DNA of 64,000 nt from Chionis minor (taxonomy: Eukaryota; Chordata; Aves; Charadriiformes; Chionididae). A program made the translations under genes and the position numbers. Positions 21,901 to 36,900 of this stretch are shown here, in pieces (the stretch's first letter is position 1; each line of letters begins with the position of its first letter). The stretch is from positions 5,082 to 69,081 of the forward strand of contig VZSF01010123.1 in assembly GCA_013398295.1 (NCBI GenBank). Reading direction: 5' to 3'. The notes under the pieces are model-generated. The model ran no database searches. It worked only from the letters and a program-made list of their open reading frames with translations, and was not told the DNA's origin.

Positions 21901-24900
21901 TTTCCTTTATTGCTCAGCAATCCTCAGCCTAACAGCCCTCTCCTCTGCATCCGTAATTTGTTTACCCTGGTGTAAAAAGGAAAAGGGATTTTTACACGTG
22001 AGTAATTGTTAAGAGTTTATTAGCAAAGTAAAAATAACGTAGAAGGCTGGAGGATGCAAGACAATAAATCTGGCCATGGTTAACATCGAGCACGAGGGCT
22101 ATGGATCAATGTCTTACAGTCCGAATGTAACCTAGCAGGGCTGGACTACCTGCCAGTCACAGGGAGTTCAGGGTGCTGCAGCTATGGATGGAGAAGAGGA
22201 GATTTGACTTGATGAAATATTAGGAAAAGGCAGAAGAAACAAGGAAACCAAGCCAAAACACAAGCGATCCAATTCCATTTCATTTCAATTGCCATTTTCC
22301 CCACTAACCATCAGCCCAGGAGGAAGCTGGGGTTTTTTTATTTTAGATGGACAAGGAGGCATTCAAACCACTTGGCCCTTTTGGAGAACCTCCCGTTTGC
22401 GTTTTCTACAGCTCTAACAAATCCATTGGTGAGGAGCAAGCTCACTGTAGGCAAGTTCTCTGCCTCCCACACCACACCAGCATGAAAAAGCCCTTTCCAC
22501 ATCTGGCCGCTTTTAGGTTTGGGTGCGTTGTTCATCTGGGCAGCCTGTCCCGTTGCAGGCACGGCCAAGGAGCAGAGCTGGTCCACCTGCCCTCACCAGC
22601 GGCTTCCATTTCATATGGCAGCTCCCACAGCTGGAGGGAGGACAAAGGGAACGCCGATGGCAATGTTATTTCCTATTAGAGCCTGGGGGAGCCTCGAGGC
22701 GGAATGAATTGTGCAGCAGGGTGCAGATATTACTTGGGCATGTTAATTGAAAGATGAATTGTGAAGAGCTCATGTGTCAAATGGTGGCATGGGGCAGAGA
22801 AGCAAACTCAATCTGAGAAACGAGTCCCCACACGAGAAGCAAAGCTAAAAATTATATCGTAGTACCATTTCCAGGAGAGAAAGCAAAGGGAAAAAAAAAA
22901 AACCCAAAACAAAAGAAAAAAAATCAGGGAAGCCTAAATCCAAGCCAAAAATCAATCAACCCCACAAACCAAATAAAAATAAGAAACCCAAAGCAAGGCG
23001 TCATGAGCACCAACGCAGGGGCAAGCGCGCTGTTCTGCAGGCAGGGCAAGTGGGGGTCGATTACCCTGGTGTCCTCTAATTCTCTGAGGAGTTTTTCAGC
23101 CTGTGCCTTCTCAAACAGCAGGCTCTGCTCGAGCTCCCGTATTCGGGCATGCTCCAACTGCGTCTGAGTCTGGTCACACATAGGGAAAAAAGAACAACAG
23201 TGGAGATGGGAAGAGGGAAGGGGGAGAGAGGGAGAGAAAGAGAGGGAAAGAGAAGGCTGCAACATCATCTTCAGTGTACAAGACAAGGAAAGGCAGTTCA
23301 CAACAGGAGGAGAATAAAGATCCAAACAAGCAGGAAAAATCCAACCAAACAGAAAACGATCCCTACGGGATTTTACATGGTACTCGTAGCGGCCTGTTCA
23401 CAGGAAAATGGAATCTGCGATGGGAAAACATCCCTCTGCATTAGTGTTTTCCTGCATCAAGACTGTACTGAAGACATTTCCTAAAAAGCAGAGCTCCCAC
23501 CGCTGCAGACCACCAGTACAAGACCTTTGCACCACAGAAGAGAATGCAACGACCTTGCAGTGATTCTCCGCACCTCTCCTCAAGAAGAATCACAAAGTAG
23601 ACTGAAAAGAGTTGGAAGTTCCCATCCTCTTTTTTTTTTTTTTCGTCTGGAGACAGCTTGAACCCTGCACTGGGTGGGTAGGTGCGGATGAAAGCAGGTC
23701 ATAGTGTACACAGCAGGTTGCTAAAACCAAAAATACACCACATTGAAAGCAAATCAAAGAAATTTAGATACCAAATTGCTATATAAATCAGTGCTTTAGG
23801 TTTGAATAGGACTGCTATGAATTTCAAAGTGATTTTTGCATGCTAAGACTAACAGCCTTGTACACAAAACAACTTTTTTTTTTTTTGCTTTGTTTTGTTT
23901 TTTTAAACAGATGAATAAACAAAGCACAAGAGGTTTATGTAACCTGCCAAATCCAGGAGCTTTGACTCTGGACATTGCTTTGGTGCCCTTCGCTTTTAAA
24001 GCGGAACTCCCATATGGCTGCACTTGGTGGCAAACCACAGGTTTCTACAATGCCCACTGTAATATCATGTAAAATTTCCCATAAATAAAAGAGGAGAGGA
24101 GGCATGGGAAAATGCATGCAAACTCTGGCCTGCACATTTCTTTAGCTTACAACACCAACACTTTCCTTTGAATCAAACTGGAACTACCAAAACACAAACA
24201 AACCCGATCAGAACCAGGTTTTTTTACCCCCATTTTTTGCCCTTTATTTTCCATACAATTATTTATTTCTCCTTCTTTCTACTGGAACCAGTCTCAGGGA
24301 TTTTTTGCCCTTTCCTACAATAAAGTAAGTTTTGGTTAGTTGTGTACAAATGCTGGAAACTGAAGTTTGTTAAAATCCACATTTTCTCTTATGGCTTGAA
24401 AGGTATTATTAAATATGTATTCATAGGCAGTCAAGATCTCAACTGCCAGACATATTCAGACTACTCCATATTTTATGTGGTCTATATTTGACCCCTGAAG
24501 GAGGCAAAAAAGATGTGGTCTCAAAAACCCAAACATTATCAAAGCCCCCAAATAATATCACTGAAGTGCAACAGTTGGCTGAAGGCATCCTAGTAAGAAA
24601 AATGAAGAGGTTTAATTTTGTCCTGAGTGACTTCTCCATCTCTCTGTAAAGCTCAAGGACGCACATCTCAAGATGGAGCTCCAGGCTTGATTTTATTTAC
24701 AGATATTATTCCATTGATACTAATGAATCTTCCTCAATTTACACTAGCTCAAAATCCCCAAGTGAAACTTCAACAATATAAACTTTTGGAGTTACTCTAG
24801 CTGGTGGCAGCGTGTCATACGTTGGCTACCTGAAGATGCTCGACCTATTATAAAACTAATCTCTGAATCTCCCAGAGAAACCCTCTCAAGACTCTTGAGG

Positions 24901-27900
24901 TTGACACTCAAATTCCCAGCCAAGCTTGCTCAGTATCTACCAATCCGGCTATTCTCCAAGTCTGGAAAAACACATGAAAACAGAGGAGAAAAATAATCAG
25001 CCAAGAAAGTTAGATCAACTGGTTTACAGTCCTTAAATATAGCTTCACTGAAGATTTGCACCAAATCCTGTGTTATTTCTTATTTTATGCAAATTGGTTT
25101 GCCTAGCCAGTATGACTCAGAGTCTCAGATCCAAAGTTTTCCTGCACTTTGACAAAGGGCAGAGTTGAATTTTAGACTTATTTCTTGCTGTATCAGCCTT
25201 GAATTGCTCTTCACAAATTACTAACTGACTTCCCACTCGTGTTCAAGGTATGAGGTAGGTTCCAAGAGATGAGCATGAGACATTTAACCTCTTCAAGGAA
25301 CTATTTCCTATAACAACAGTCTTGCACCATAAAAAGCCTTTCTTAAGAGGTTTTGTTTTCCTGCAATTGCTTTTCACCTTCAAAAGCGCTAGCACATCAA
25401 CATTGCCAACCAGGATGCAAAATGGTTTGAATACACAATACATTTCAAGGCTAAATCCGCAGCTCCTCCTTTACCAGAGGTCCAAAAACTGGACCCATAT
25501 CTCCAGGCACATTGATTTCTTTGGTCAAAGAGCCCCTAGGGATCCTGCCTGCCACGCTCAACACCTGAGAGTCCCAGCTTTGCTCCAAAAACTACATGAT
25601 ATTATAAGAAATACCATGGGATTTAGCCCAAATCCCACCCCTTCAGCAGAAACCCTAGATCCTGGGACCATGGAGGAGGTAATTGTTTCTTACCATCATG
25701 CCCGTCACTGGCTGTTAAGTGCAAGATAAATTCTCCTCTGAGTACCCGGAAGACGGCTGTTGCCATAAGAGCACTACAAAACCAGAGGAGGGAAGTCAGC
25801 CATCACTGGGTTTAGCTTTTGGTATTTGGGTGGTTAGCTGAGCTCTAGCTCGGCACGTGAAGGGCTGTGCTAGCAGCCACTGGTTGACTTCATTGTGATT
25901 TTACACGAAGAGTATCGAGGACAACCATTTCCCAGGAAACATACTGCAACACGAAGGAGCACTTATCCCCCTGAGTTCCAATCAGAGATTTTTTTCTCTA
26001 AGTGAATTACTTGCTTCTGGAAATCTTAACTGTCTCCACCACAAAGCAGGAAGGTGAGAATTAACTCCAGTGGGTCAACGATTCAGTCTGAGCATCTGAA
26101 TTAGACAGGACAGAATGTATTAGACAGGACAGAATGTAAATACTGACCACAGCAAAGCCCTCTGACAGCATCTGTGCTGTCACTAGTGTTGCACCCACGG
26201 AGGAACATCCCAGCTCTCTGGATTGCAGGAAACCAAGCTGCTCCACGACTCTTTCCTAAGAAGTTATTTGTTCTTCTGTACAGACGAACACGGAAGCAGG
26301 GACAGGACTGTGGCAGCCTGCAAGAAGCCTGGCCACATCCCCATTGCAAAGCAACTCCTTCTCAGCCCAAATGAAAGTCAGATCTACCCTCAGTTTGGGA
26401 CCTGCAGTCACAGGAGTACTTATGTCACAGTAACATACCATATTGCTATAACATTATAGCTTTTTTTTTTTTTTTTAAAAATATATCTAAATATTTGTGC
26501 TAGCTATCCCTGGTCCCATTGCCATAAGGCACAGCCAGGCTTAAACACTTAAAGCTTAGACAGGGACAATTCACTGCTTTCAAAGGGAGTGATGGATCCA
26601 TCACCCTTCTCTAAAGCACTGGTGAAACCCATTGTCTAAGCTCAGGAATCAACAGAAACCTGATTTTGCACCCACACACGAGGCAGAAACTGCACTTGCT
26701 GTCTGTTAGCAAAGATTTGCTGTCAGGGCGCTGCTGATTTATACCCTGTCAAACACACCACTGCCTCAGCTTCTGGATAAAGAGGAGAGGTCTATGCCAA
26801 GAGGGTCAAAGCCATAGCAACACAATCCATTGCCTAGTTTTCCCATTTTCCTGGACTTTTATGGATATGACCAACAGTGAAACACATTTTTCTGGCTGTT
26901 ACTAAACTTGCACTCTGGCTAAAGATAAGAGAAAGTCCCTATTTACACATCGATGGTAGAGCAGAGACTTGGCTTTCACAGAAATAGTTTCTTTTCCTTT
27001 TTGCCCCCCGCAGAAAAGCCTCCCGCTCAAGTGCAAGCTCCCACCACCACTTCCAGTTTGGACAATGTTCCCTGCAACAGCATCACTCTGAGCCACTGCC
27101 CTTCCAAGTGAAAGGGTACTCTAGTGTCAAACCCCACGCTTGTGGGCAGAGGACCCCAGGCGAGGAGGATACCGCAGGTCAAAAAACACACGGCATTTCA
27201 GCTGGAAGAGAATGGCATCTGACTGGGAGGCTTCGTGTGCCGATACGCTGCTCATAACAGGACACTGCAGGGACAGCGACTGAGCAGTCAAATCGTTGCT
27301 ACAGTGGAAAAACATATGTTGAAATGCATTCAGACCCAGTCAGATTTTAACATGGCTTGGCAACTTATGGCGACATTTAAAGCCAGGCTGGCTGTGTGTG
27401 ATTAATTCTAGGCAGCTCCGAGCGTTATTAGTCACTGGGCAGCATACCAAAGAACAATCTTCACATTTATACCACGGTGTCTGCAGCAGGCCCAAAGCCA
27501 TCAATATCGATAAAGTACTGAGCAGAGTTGAGCAAAAGGTGGCAGAAATTACTCAAGTGAGGCCCCACATGCAATTTCAGGTTCTGAACCCACATTTTGG
27601 TAAGGGTGTCAGGAATTACCTCCAGATCTCCCTTGGTGATGGACTCTTCCTCCACACGGAACTGCAAGTCCTCCACTTTCCTGGGGAGGGGAAAAGGCAC
27701 AAATAGCAATCAGTGACAGCCAGAGCAGCATCCCATTCCCAAGCAGCCGTTGCATATGGGCCTCCCCTGCACAATGGAAGTCTGAGAGGAGACAGATACA
27801 GACAAACTTTGTAGAAGCTAAACAGCAAGAATCATAGCATGGTTTGGGTTGGAAGGGACCTTGAAGACCATCCAGTTCCAATTCCCTGCCCTGGGCAGGG

Positions 27901-30900
27901 ACACCTCCCACTAGACCAGGTTGCTCCAAGCCCCGTCCAACCTGGCCTTGAACCTCCAGGGACGGGGCAGCCACAGCTTCTCTGGGCAGCCTGTCCCAGT
28001 GTCTCACCAGTAATGATAAAAAAAAATTTTCATCTTCTGCTAAACTCAGTCCTCTTTGCTCTCTTTACTGAATTTTAAAAAAAAGCAGTAATGAGGATGT
28101 TGAGCTGGCAGCCAGATGTAAGGGCCCTGATTCTATTACAGATAAAAATAGCTGTGAGTGTACATATCTAACTTCATAAACAAGCTTCCTTGTCTAAACC
28201 TCCTCTAATTAGAGGAGGCATCTGTTGATATTTAGGAAAGAACTCAGCTGTCTTGGGTTAAAGGGCCTCCTGGAGCTGGGAAAGTAAGCTGCCTACCAGG
28301 GGAACGGGAAGACTTGTGCACGAAAGAACAATTCGTCCTCAGGAGGGGCATCATTCAATTGAAATCAACACTGTTTTCAGTTATTTAATACACAGAAATG
28401 TCTTTCTATTCCCAATGAAGAGTTTAATTATACATCTGGAGCAACTGGACTCTGAGAATGACAAGCAGTTCTTCACTCTTATCCAGAGAGGAAATGTGTG
28501 TATCTTCGTAAGTACATGGATGAGGCCTCTGGGATGTGGGGAGCTGATGAATCACACCAGAGTAAGGCTGTACTCCAGTTTGATTTCCCTTCCTCCAAAG
28601 GAATGTCCTTAAGATCAGCACATCACAAACAGAGGGGAAAGAAGTGGTCTTCAGCAAACCAGGTTGTACAGAAAGGCTAGGGCTCTGGGATGGCCCAGCC
28701 CACACAGTGTTGTTTATTATTCAGTACTGTTATTTTATATTGTATAAAATAGCCAAGAACACCCGAAGGAAAGGCCATGTCACGGCCCACACCCTTGCCG
28801 TGAATAAATCCCAGCTTCATTAATTCCGTTTTACAGACTGACACTGCTAAGTTTGGTCAGGGTATCAAATCTCAGAGTTACTGGAGCCCTTCATTCCTTC
28901 AGGCAAATAATGCTGCTTCTCCCTGCTTTGTGTCGAGAGTTGTGTTGTTGCTGTTCCCAAACAACAGGGAAGATGGCTGAAAACCCTCAATCCCAGCAGG
29001 AGACCAGGACTATCTGGCCTTCTCGCAGTGGCAGATCAACTGTCGGCCACCGTTGTATTGTCAGTGCAACATTTACCATGGTGAAAAGCTCTTGGACAGC
29101 CAAGCAGCCTGTGGAATCTTTATCAGGGTCATCACAGAAGCACCAGCACTTAGAGTCCCAATCAGGAATGGAAGGTGATGGTGTTTTGGTTTTCTGTGCC
29201 TTTTTTTTAAATATTTTTTTTTTCCTCCTTAAAAAGTGCTACATGCATTTGGCAGGAAAGCGTGTCAAATCATGAAACTCCTTTTGGCAACAAAACAGAG
29301 CTGCCCCTATCCCAAGAGTGAGCTGCCTTCGCTGGATGTTCATCTTCCGCCTTCCGATTGCATTGCAACAGCGGGGCAGGTTCAACTGAGCCTATTTCCA
29401 AAAAACCTGAGACTGCTCACGTCACAAAAACTAGCTCCCTGCAACCCCACCGGATGCTATAGCATCGAGTCTTCTCTAAGAGCCGTAAGAAACAGGAACA
29501 TACAAGACTAATTGGAAACACTTGACTGCTCAGTTGCAATTAGCAGCAGTTTGCCTCCAAACGGGGGCAGTCACAGTAATGCGTGGCCAACCCTAGACAA
29601 GAGTCACATCAGACATGCAGCAACAGCAAAATTGTTCTAATCTTCCCGTTACCTGAGGCAGCACAGCCCTTCCCTACGTGCAGGCAGACCACAGTGCCCA
29701 GCAGAGTGAGACACAGCGTATGTGAGGTACTGGAAGACATCCTAAGAAGACTTTCTCAGTCACTTTCTTCTCCGTAGATCCAATGAATGACATTGTCATC
29801 TAAGAGACTCATCTTTCCCATGACTGTACCTCCTCCACACCCATCCACTCCTGCTTTACCTCTTCTCCTCTTCCAGTTGGTTCAACAGCTCGATCTTCTC
29901 CTTCTGCATCCCATCCACCAGGGCTCGTGCTCGCTGGAGGTTTCCTTCTGCCTCCGTGACATACTGCAGTAAAAAAAGAGCCCGAGGCACAAAAGTTAGC
30001 AATGTTTGAAGTAGAGAGTCATTTAAAAAGGGATCAGAAGAAGGGAAGAGAAGGTTTTGAAGCTGTGTTTCAGAGGATACTGCGGTAAGAAGGCAGATTT
30101 CCTAGCAAGTAAGTATCAAAAGGAAAAAAATTGCTCAGTTCCCAGAAGCTGTAAATTTGATCCGTGCTTCAGCACCTCTCTGACTTGAACCCTTTGGAGA
30201 ATCCAGCTCTGATCAAAAGTTAAGGACTTGAAGCCTGAACAGTTTTGAAAATCTGGTCTGAGGTTACCAGGTGCAATTCAGCACTGGTCATGAAGCAAGA
30301 GAGATGTTTCAGACTTGCGTTGATTCCTTTGTTACCGGAAAATACCACACACAAGGAAGATGTCAGCTTGCAGTTGATTTGCCTATTTTTCCTGCATTTC
30401 CGGCAGGCAGGTGTGGCCCACCACACAAAGATATACAGTGCCATCCCTGCTCCCTAGTAGCTGACTGGGGTTTATAAACATGAGAAAGGAATTTAGGGCA
30501 CCAGCAGTCATTGAAGAGCCACATATTGACAAACAGCACAAACACAACTCCTCTCTAAGCATTCAAGTGCATAAAACAGCATTTATACAAATGCTTGTGC
30601 AAAAAACCCTAATGTGATCAGCCTGTTTTCCTTACAGATCTCTTGACTTTATTAACGTGATAAAAACATCCTCTCTGGCAGGAGAGCAGTGACATATGAG
30701 CGGAGCTGATGTTCTCAGCAGTGTCCGATAGCATCAAAAGAACACTGCAATGCAGTCACAGCCAAGGCCAGATTGGGCAGCTAAGGGGAACAAGCTTGCC
30801 CTCCACTTGTGTTTCAGCATTCAAATGTATTGATCCACCAGACACAAACTATCTACTGCCCTTTTTCTGCTCCTGGCTTGGGGCAGAGAGAGTGCACGTT

Positions 30901-33900
30901 CCATGGCAGGAGTGGAGAAAGGGCCTCAGCTTAAACCCACCATGCAGGAAGCTGTCGCCACATGAAAGACAGAAATTCATAGCCCAGGTTTCACATCAGG
31001 AAGCTGTAACACCAGTAACGTTATCATGATCTGAAACTTTCAGATGCTGCCAGATATTTGCGTGCTAGCAATAAAGCCACATCCCCTCCTACCTGCTCGT
31101 GTTGGGCCTTCATGATGGCAATCTCTTTCTCCACCTCACAGATGTGGCTGGTGGCTTTGGCAACCTCAGCCCGCTCCAGGTCACGCTCTGCCAGTAGCTG
31201 TTCAATGTGCTGCTGCTTCTCCTTCAACGCCTCCTGGAGAGCTGTGGTGCCAGAGATTTTTCGGGCATATCGGGAAGAGGTCTCTGTCAGCTGGAAAAAG
31301 AGTTGAAAAGAGAGAGGGGTAAAGCTATGTCTTTCCCAGTCTAGAGTAGCTTGAAGTCCCCTGTTAAATCTGGAATGCAGATCATCTACTGATCATAGAA
31401 TAGTTAGCGTTGGAAGGAACCTTAAACATCACCTCATTCCACCCCCCTGCCCTTGGCAGGGACACCTCCGACTGGACCAGGTTGCTCCAAGCCCGTCCAA
31501 CCTGGCCTTGAACCTCCAGGGATGGGGCAGCCACAGCTTCTCTGGGTAACCGCGGCCTGGGGCTCACCACCTTCACAGTTAAGAATTTGTGCCCAATATC
31601 TAATCTAAATCTACCCTCATCATTTATTAGGCTGTACAGAGCTGCAGTTCCAGCTCTGGGCCCTGCAGGTGGGGTTAACAAGTCTGCAAAACATCTGGAT
31701 GCTGCTTGCAAGCTCAATAGCTCTGCTACACTGCAATGAGAGGACCGTTTCCCAAAGGACAGGACACGGGGTGGGAACTAGGTCAGGAAAAACTATCACG
31801 CATTGTATCATCTGCCTTCTTAAATGTATTTTATTTATGACCTGCACTGGTGTAGTCCCAAACGGTGAGCTCAGCTGGGAGGACTGATCTCAGCTGGAGC
31901 CTGGTATGGGCTAGTTGGATGCGCTCCCAGCGATGGATACTGCACTCTCGTCCCCAGCCAAGAGGACTGCAGGTGCTATGCAGCACACGCTACGGCAGAG
32001 TCAGAGCTCTGAATAATATTGCTGCCTGCTCTGGCGTCCGCCGGCTCGAGTAACTTCCAAAGCACACGGCATGTGATCCAGGACAGCGTCACCTCTCCAC
32101 AGTAAGACCCAGTCACTGCGGGAGCTTTTGTATAGCTGTTCAACGCAGCAGCACGCTGCTATGCAACCACGCAGGACAAGAAACAACGGCATTTTTCTGC
32201 AGGGATCCTGTAGAAAACCTGCTCTCGGCGCAGCTGAGATTCATCCCAATGCAAATAGAGTTCAGGCTCTTTAATGGTGACGATTGCTCAGTGTTTGTTA
32301 CAATTCTTGCATCCATGGAGGGAGTCCTATTTGTAAGGTGGGTAACAATATCTCACACTCCACTCTCCTCATCTCATTGGCGGTGAAGGCGCAGCCGCCC
32401 CGGTGCAGCTGCTGAAACAAAATCCCAACCCTCCCACTTCATAGAGCCGGGTCACAGCAGAAGTGGACCGAGGCTGCACAGTCTGGTAGAAAAAGCCACT
32501 TACCAGCCCGCTGCGGCTGGGCCTGCCCCCAACAGACGATGCCACGGAGCTGACGGAGCTGATGGAGGAGCTGCTGGGGCTGTGGGTTAGGGCAGACACT
32601 CCCATGGCCATCCGTTTGCTCTTCTTTGCCTTGGCGGGGCTGGTTGATGGGAAGCCGATCCGGATCACCTTGTGGATGGGAGCAAAGAGGCCAAACTTGG
32701 GAGGGCACTGAAAATACCTGTAAGAGAAGAGATGCACCACGTCAGAAGCGACAGAGCATCCATCTCAGCCAAACCTCACAGAACGGCCTGGTGAAGTAAC
32801 ACGCAACCCCGGCCCTCAGCTCGTCTCTTGGCGCGTTGCTGTGACACCACTGCCTGCGTGCAAGCGGCTGGGTTATCCTCCTGTCCTGCCGCGTAAGAGT
32901 AGTGGCGATCTCCATGTTTTCACTTGTGGTGCTTGAGGGAAACCCGAGATAATTGCCACGCACTACTTGCTGCAGACTTTGATGAGGTGCCAGGGAAGAC
33001 CCATCTGGTAGCGTGGCCAGCACAAAGATCCCAGTAGATAAACCCCAGGAGAGCGTGCGCACTCCTTCCTTACCACAACAAACTGACTTCCCAACACCTG
33101 CACGTGTCCTCTACTCTGCTTTGCAAGAAAGTCACAAAGCAAAGTGTGTCGAGCAAAAAGATCTGAATGACACAGCTCCGTATAAACGTTCCTCCCAAAA
33201 CCGAAGGGGAAAATGGCAGCTCCTGACTTTGAAACTAAAAATACCATTACAGAAAACACCACTGTGTGCCATCTCCTCCGGGTGGCAGAGAAAGAGAAAC
33301 TGGTTCCCATGCAAACTTAGAAAGAAGCAAGCATAAAAAAGGGAGGATGAGATAATTACAGTGCAAGCTCTCTTTGCAATTGCAGTGAGCCCAATGATGA
33401 CATCTCTCTGGAGCCCCCTTTCAGAATACAAACGAGCCAAAACCCACAGCGTCAAACCTTGGAAGCCCCTTCAGAGCTTGGGCCGACTGGCTCAAGCCAG
33501 GGTTTATCTGTTGCTGGCCAGCTGCACTGTGGCAAGTAAAACCAGATCATCTCCAGGCATCGCATCCCTGTGTTCCAAGGGAGTAGTCAACATACAAAAT
33601 GTTTCCATTAGGAGTTCTTCCTCAAAGGCTTCATAGTAAGGCTAGGACTAAGTATGGGGCCCTGTAATAGTCTTGTCTTATGATAACATAAAAAACCAGG
33701 TCCTAATGAATAAATGACACAAACCCAGCTTTGCCAGCACAAGTCCTCTCCCTCCAGATGCGAGCAGCTGCTTCCCCAATTCCCTTTTAAGTGCTGGCAG
33801 CCATACGACTGTGTGTCTGTGTGCAGATCCGTACGGCAGATCTCTGTGTGCTTGGGAGGCCAAAGAGCAGCCCGATCTCCAGCCAGATGAGAAAGTGATT

Positions 33901-36900
33901 TGTTTTCAAACATCTGCTCAAGCCCGATTTTGTTCTATAAGAATCTTTAAAATACAAAACAAAGCCCTTAACAATTCACAAATGACTTCGCTCCCTCAGC
34001 TTGCTCTTCACACAGGCTCTTAGATTTGGAAAACTAGCTACACCGCAGGCTGACCTTGCTACGGAACAGGGACCCAAGGGAGAAAACCAGGCTGATCTCT
34101 TGCAAACCAGCCAAAACCCTGCTCAGCATCATATTCTCAAACTGAAGTAGGCAGAGCCCCTTCCACACATCAAAGCACAGACTGGTACTCGTGCTCGTGG
34201 CAGTACAACAATGCCAAAGTCCCTCAGAAGTCCCCTGACAGCTCTCAGCAAGTCCCAACTTGCATCATGCTATATCTGCTCGTTTTCTTTCATTCCAGAC
34301 TAGAAGCGGTTGCAATTAACTTTTATAGTTCAGAAGCAGGAATTGGGTCCAGACTACTTGGCAGCAAAAAAACCCAAAACACCCAAACCAAAAAAAAGTC
34401 TGCTTGAAAATCAAAAGCTGCTCTCAGTGAGTGCTAAGGAGCTCTACACACACATTACAGAAATGAAACAGGGAAGAAAAAGTGGCATTGTGATGGCAAT
34501 GCAAACTGCAGGTGGGAAACAGCACAGGAAATTTTGAAATAAATAAATAAAAAATCTTCAGTGTCCAAGGCTTATGGCTGATGTGTTTCAGACTAGGCAA
34601 AAACAAAGGCATGAGCGGTTTAGTGGGCAAAGAATCCCATAGGAACAGAGGCAGAGAAGGCAGAACAATAAATTAGCAAGTAAAAGTTAATATACTAGAG
34701 AGGAGTAAGTGGAACTTGCTTGGCTTTGTGGATAAGAAACCAAAAAACCCACACCAGCACCTCTCTAGTCTCCTGTGCAGACAGAAAAGCAGATGCAGCA
34801 AACCCCACGGTGTCTCAACAGCACCCGTCTAATGTACGGAGAGGGGCTCACCACCGTGAAGTCCTCCTCGTCTCAAGCACTGCTACCGAACCACAGCCTG
34901 CAGGCAGCCTCCACCAGAGACCCCCAGCCTGCAGGCAGCCTCCACCAGAGACCCACAAGCTGCTCAGGAAATCCTGGCCCTTCATCCTTCCCTCGATGCA
35001 CGTGAAGACCTGGCTGCCCTTCCTGAACCTGCAGGAAAAATCAGTGACCCTCCTCAAATTTCAGCTGGTTCACCACCGACTCAAGTGAGAACCCACAGCA
35101 GCTAAGATGGTGACAGAGTCCTTTGCTCACTCGTGTTCCCATGTTTGCTCTCCTACTTCCACCAGCCTCCACCGTCTCAAGTTGCTTCTTTGGACCCGAC
35201 TCTCCTGCTGTACCAGTGGCTACTGCGGCAGTGAGCGCTGGTCTCGGGCAGCCAGGAGAAGGATGCTCACTAGATGGCAACCACCACCAAAGCAGAGAGA
35301 CTCCAAAGTCCTGGGCAGTCTCTGCCCAGACTGATAAGGAGGCCAAGTGCAAGTTCCTGCAGGTGGGTCGGGGCCATCCCAAACACAAATCCAGGCTGGG
35401 TGGAGAATGGATAGAATTTGGCAGCGGCAAACTTGGGGAAGACTGTTTGAGGGGTGCCTGCATGCACCAAGGGAGTCAGTTTTACTATGTTGGCTTCTCC
35501 TCCAAACCCCTGCTGTTGAAATCAGTACATGCTATGAGAAAATCAGAAGGCCGGATGAAAGCTCAAAGGACTGACAAGGACAACGCTGGAAACCTGCAGG
35601 TGGACAGAGAGTCCACGAGTATCAGCCAGTATCCGTTATTGCTAGGAGATCTGCAAAATCAGCCTGGATGCAAGTGGCAGGGATGTCTTACAGACTTCCC
35701 TCAATCCTCCCTGTTTAATCCAAAACTCTTCATTCACTCCTGTTCCCCAGTCCCTGCCGTGGACCTCATTTTTTCCTGCTCTTGATAAGTGTGAAATGAG
35801 AGAGAAGCCTTGCAGACAGGGCATGTACCATAACAACCTCAGCCAAGATGTGGCAGTTTCAGAAAATAGATGACTTCCAAAAGTTGGATTTTCAAAACAC
35901 AGCAACAGAGGTGTGAAGACGAGAGGCAGAGGGCACACCCTTACGCTCACATCTGCCTTCCACACCTTCCACAGGCACAGAGACAATAAATCATTTCTGA
36001 GCACCGTGAAGTTTAAGCTTAGATACAACTTGTAGTGCATGATAAAGAAAGCAGGGACTCGGATTCACTCCATGACTTATTCTCTACCATCCTGGTTCTT
36101 TTCTTTAGAGAAAAGGCTGGAACTCAGCCATCTGCTGCCCATCATTTTCTACTTTCTTGTCCTGACATTGAACAAAGCTGTGTTTCTCTTGTTTTAAATG
36201 AAAACAGATGGCTGCTGGACCAAATGAGGCTGACCCAACAGGAGAAACCTTTATTACAGAACCTGAGACCTAACAAGGGAGGAACTCTCAGCTCCTCAGT
36301 TCCAAAGCTAAATCTCACCTCTAATGCAAGGTTCCCTTAAGAAGCTCCAAGAAATGAATAGTATTTCCCACTGAAGGAACTTGTGAAGGACGTGGAATCA
36401 GTTCCACCTGTATTTGAAGCAGGGTCCAAGTGCTGCTGTAGAATTCAGATTTGAACATCCCCAAGCTCAAGATCCGAGGCCAGGGGATCATTCCTTTCTC
36501 TAACTTCCACATGAACAGAAACAGCTTCCCAACAAGCCTGTGAGATGCCCCTGCCTAGTTTTATAGATACTAAGGGCTTTTTTTGAAAAGAAAATAGTGG
36601 AGGTGGCTACGGAGTCAGGGGTGGTAAGAGCCATCAGCAGATAGCTGTCACACTACAGAATTAGCACAAGGGCAGACAACGACCACTGATTGTTCTTTTG
36701 GATCTCTGGAAACCTGTCCCCAGAAAGACCAGAACAAGCAACATAAGGCTGAGTCAAAAAGAATAAAAAAAGAGTAAAATCTTTATCTTCTATAATTCTG
36801 ACAGGGTGAATTATAGCACAAGAAGCACGTCTATGAAGGGAATGTGTGGTAGAAAGCGGCACTAATACAATCACGGAATCAATTGCCAGCAAAAAGTAAA

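Larger units (their letters stand above)
23170..27619 (-). other. CLIP2 intron 8 (4.4 kb)
   Basis: AT-rich in the middle (24150-25250). Contains a purine (GA)n tract (23195-23255) close to the exon 9 acceptor, T tracts near 23631, 23874 and 26460, and a 19-bp tandem duplication (26100-26137). No CR1 was seen. Confidence 0.75.

Noticed and set aside
35123..35785. Plus-strand open frame of 220 codons in intron 4
   Set aside because: No recognisable domain, no splice or promoter context, and mixed-composition residues without family resemblance. Treated as chance.
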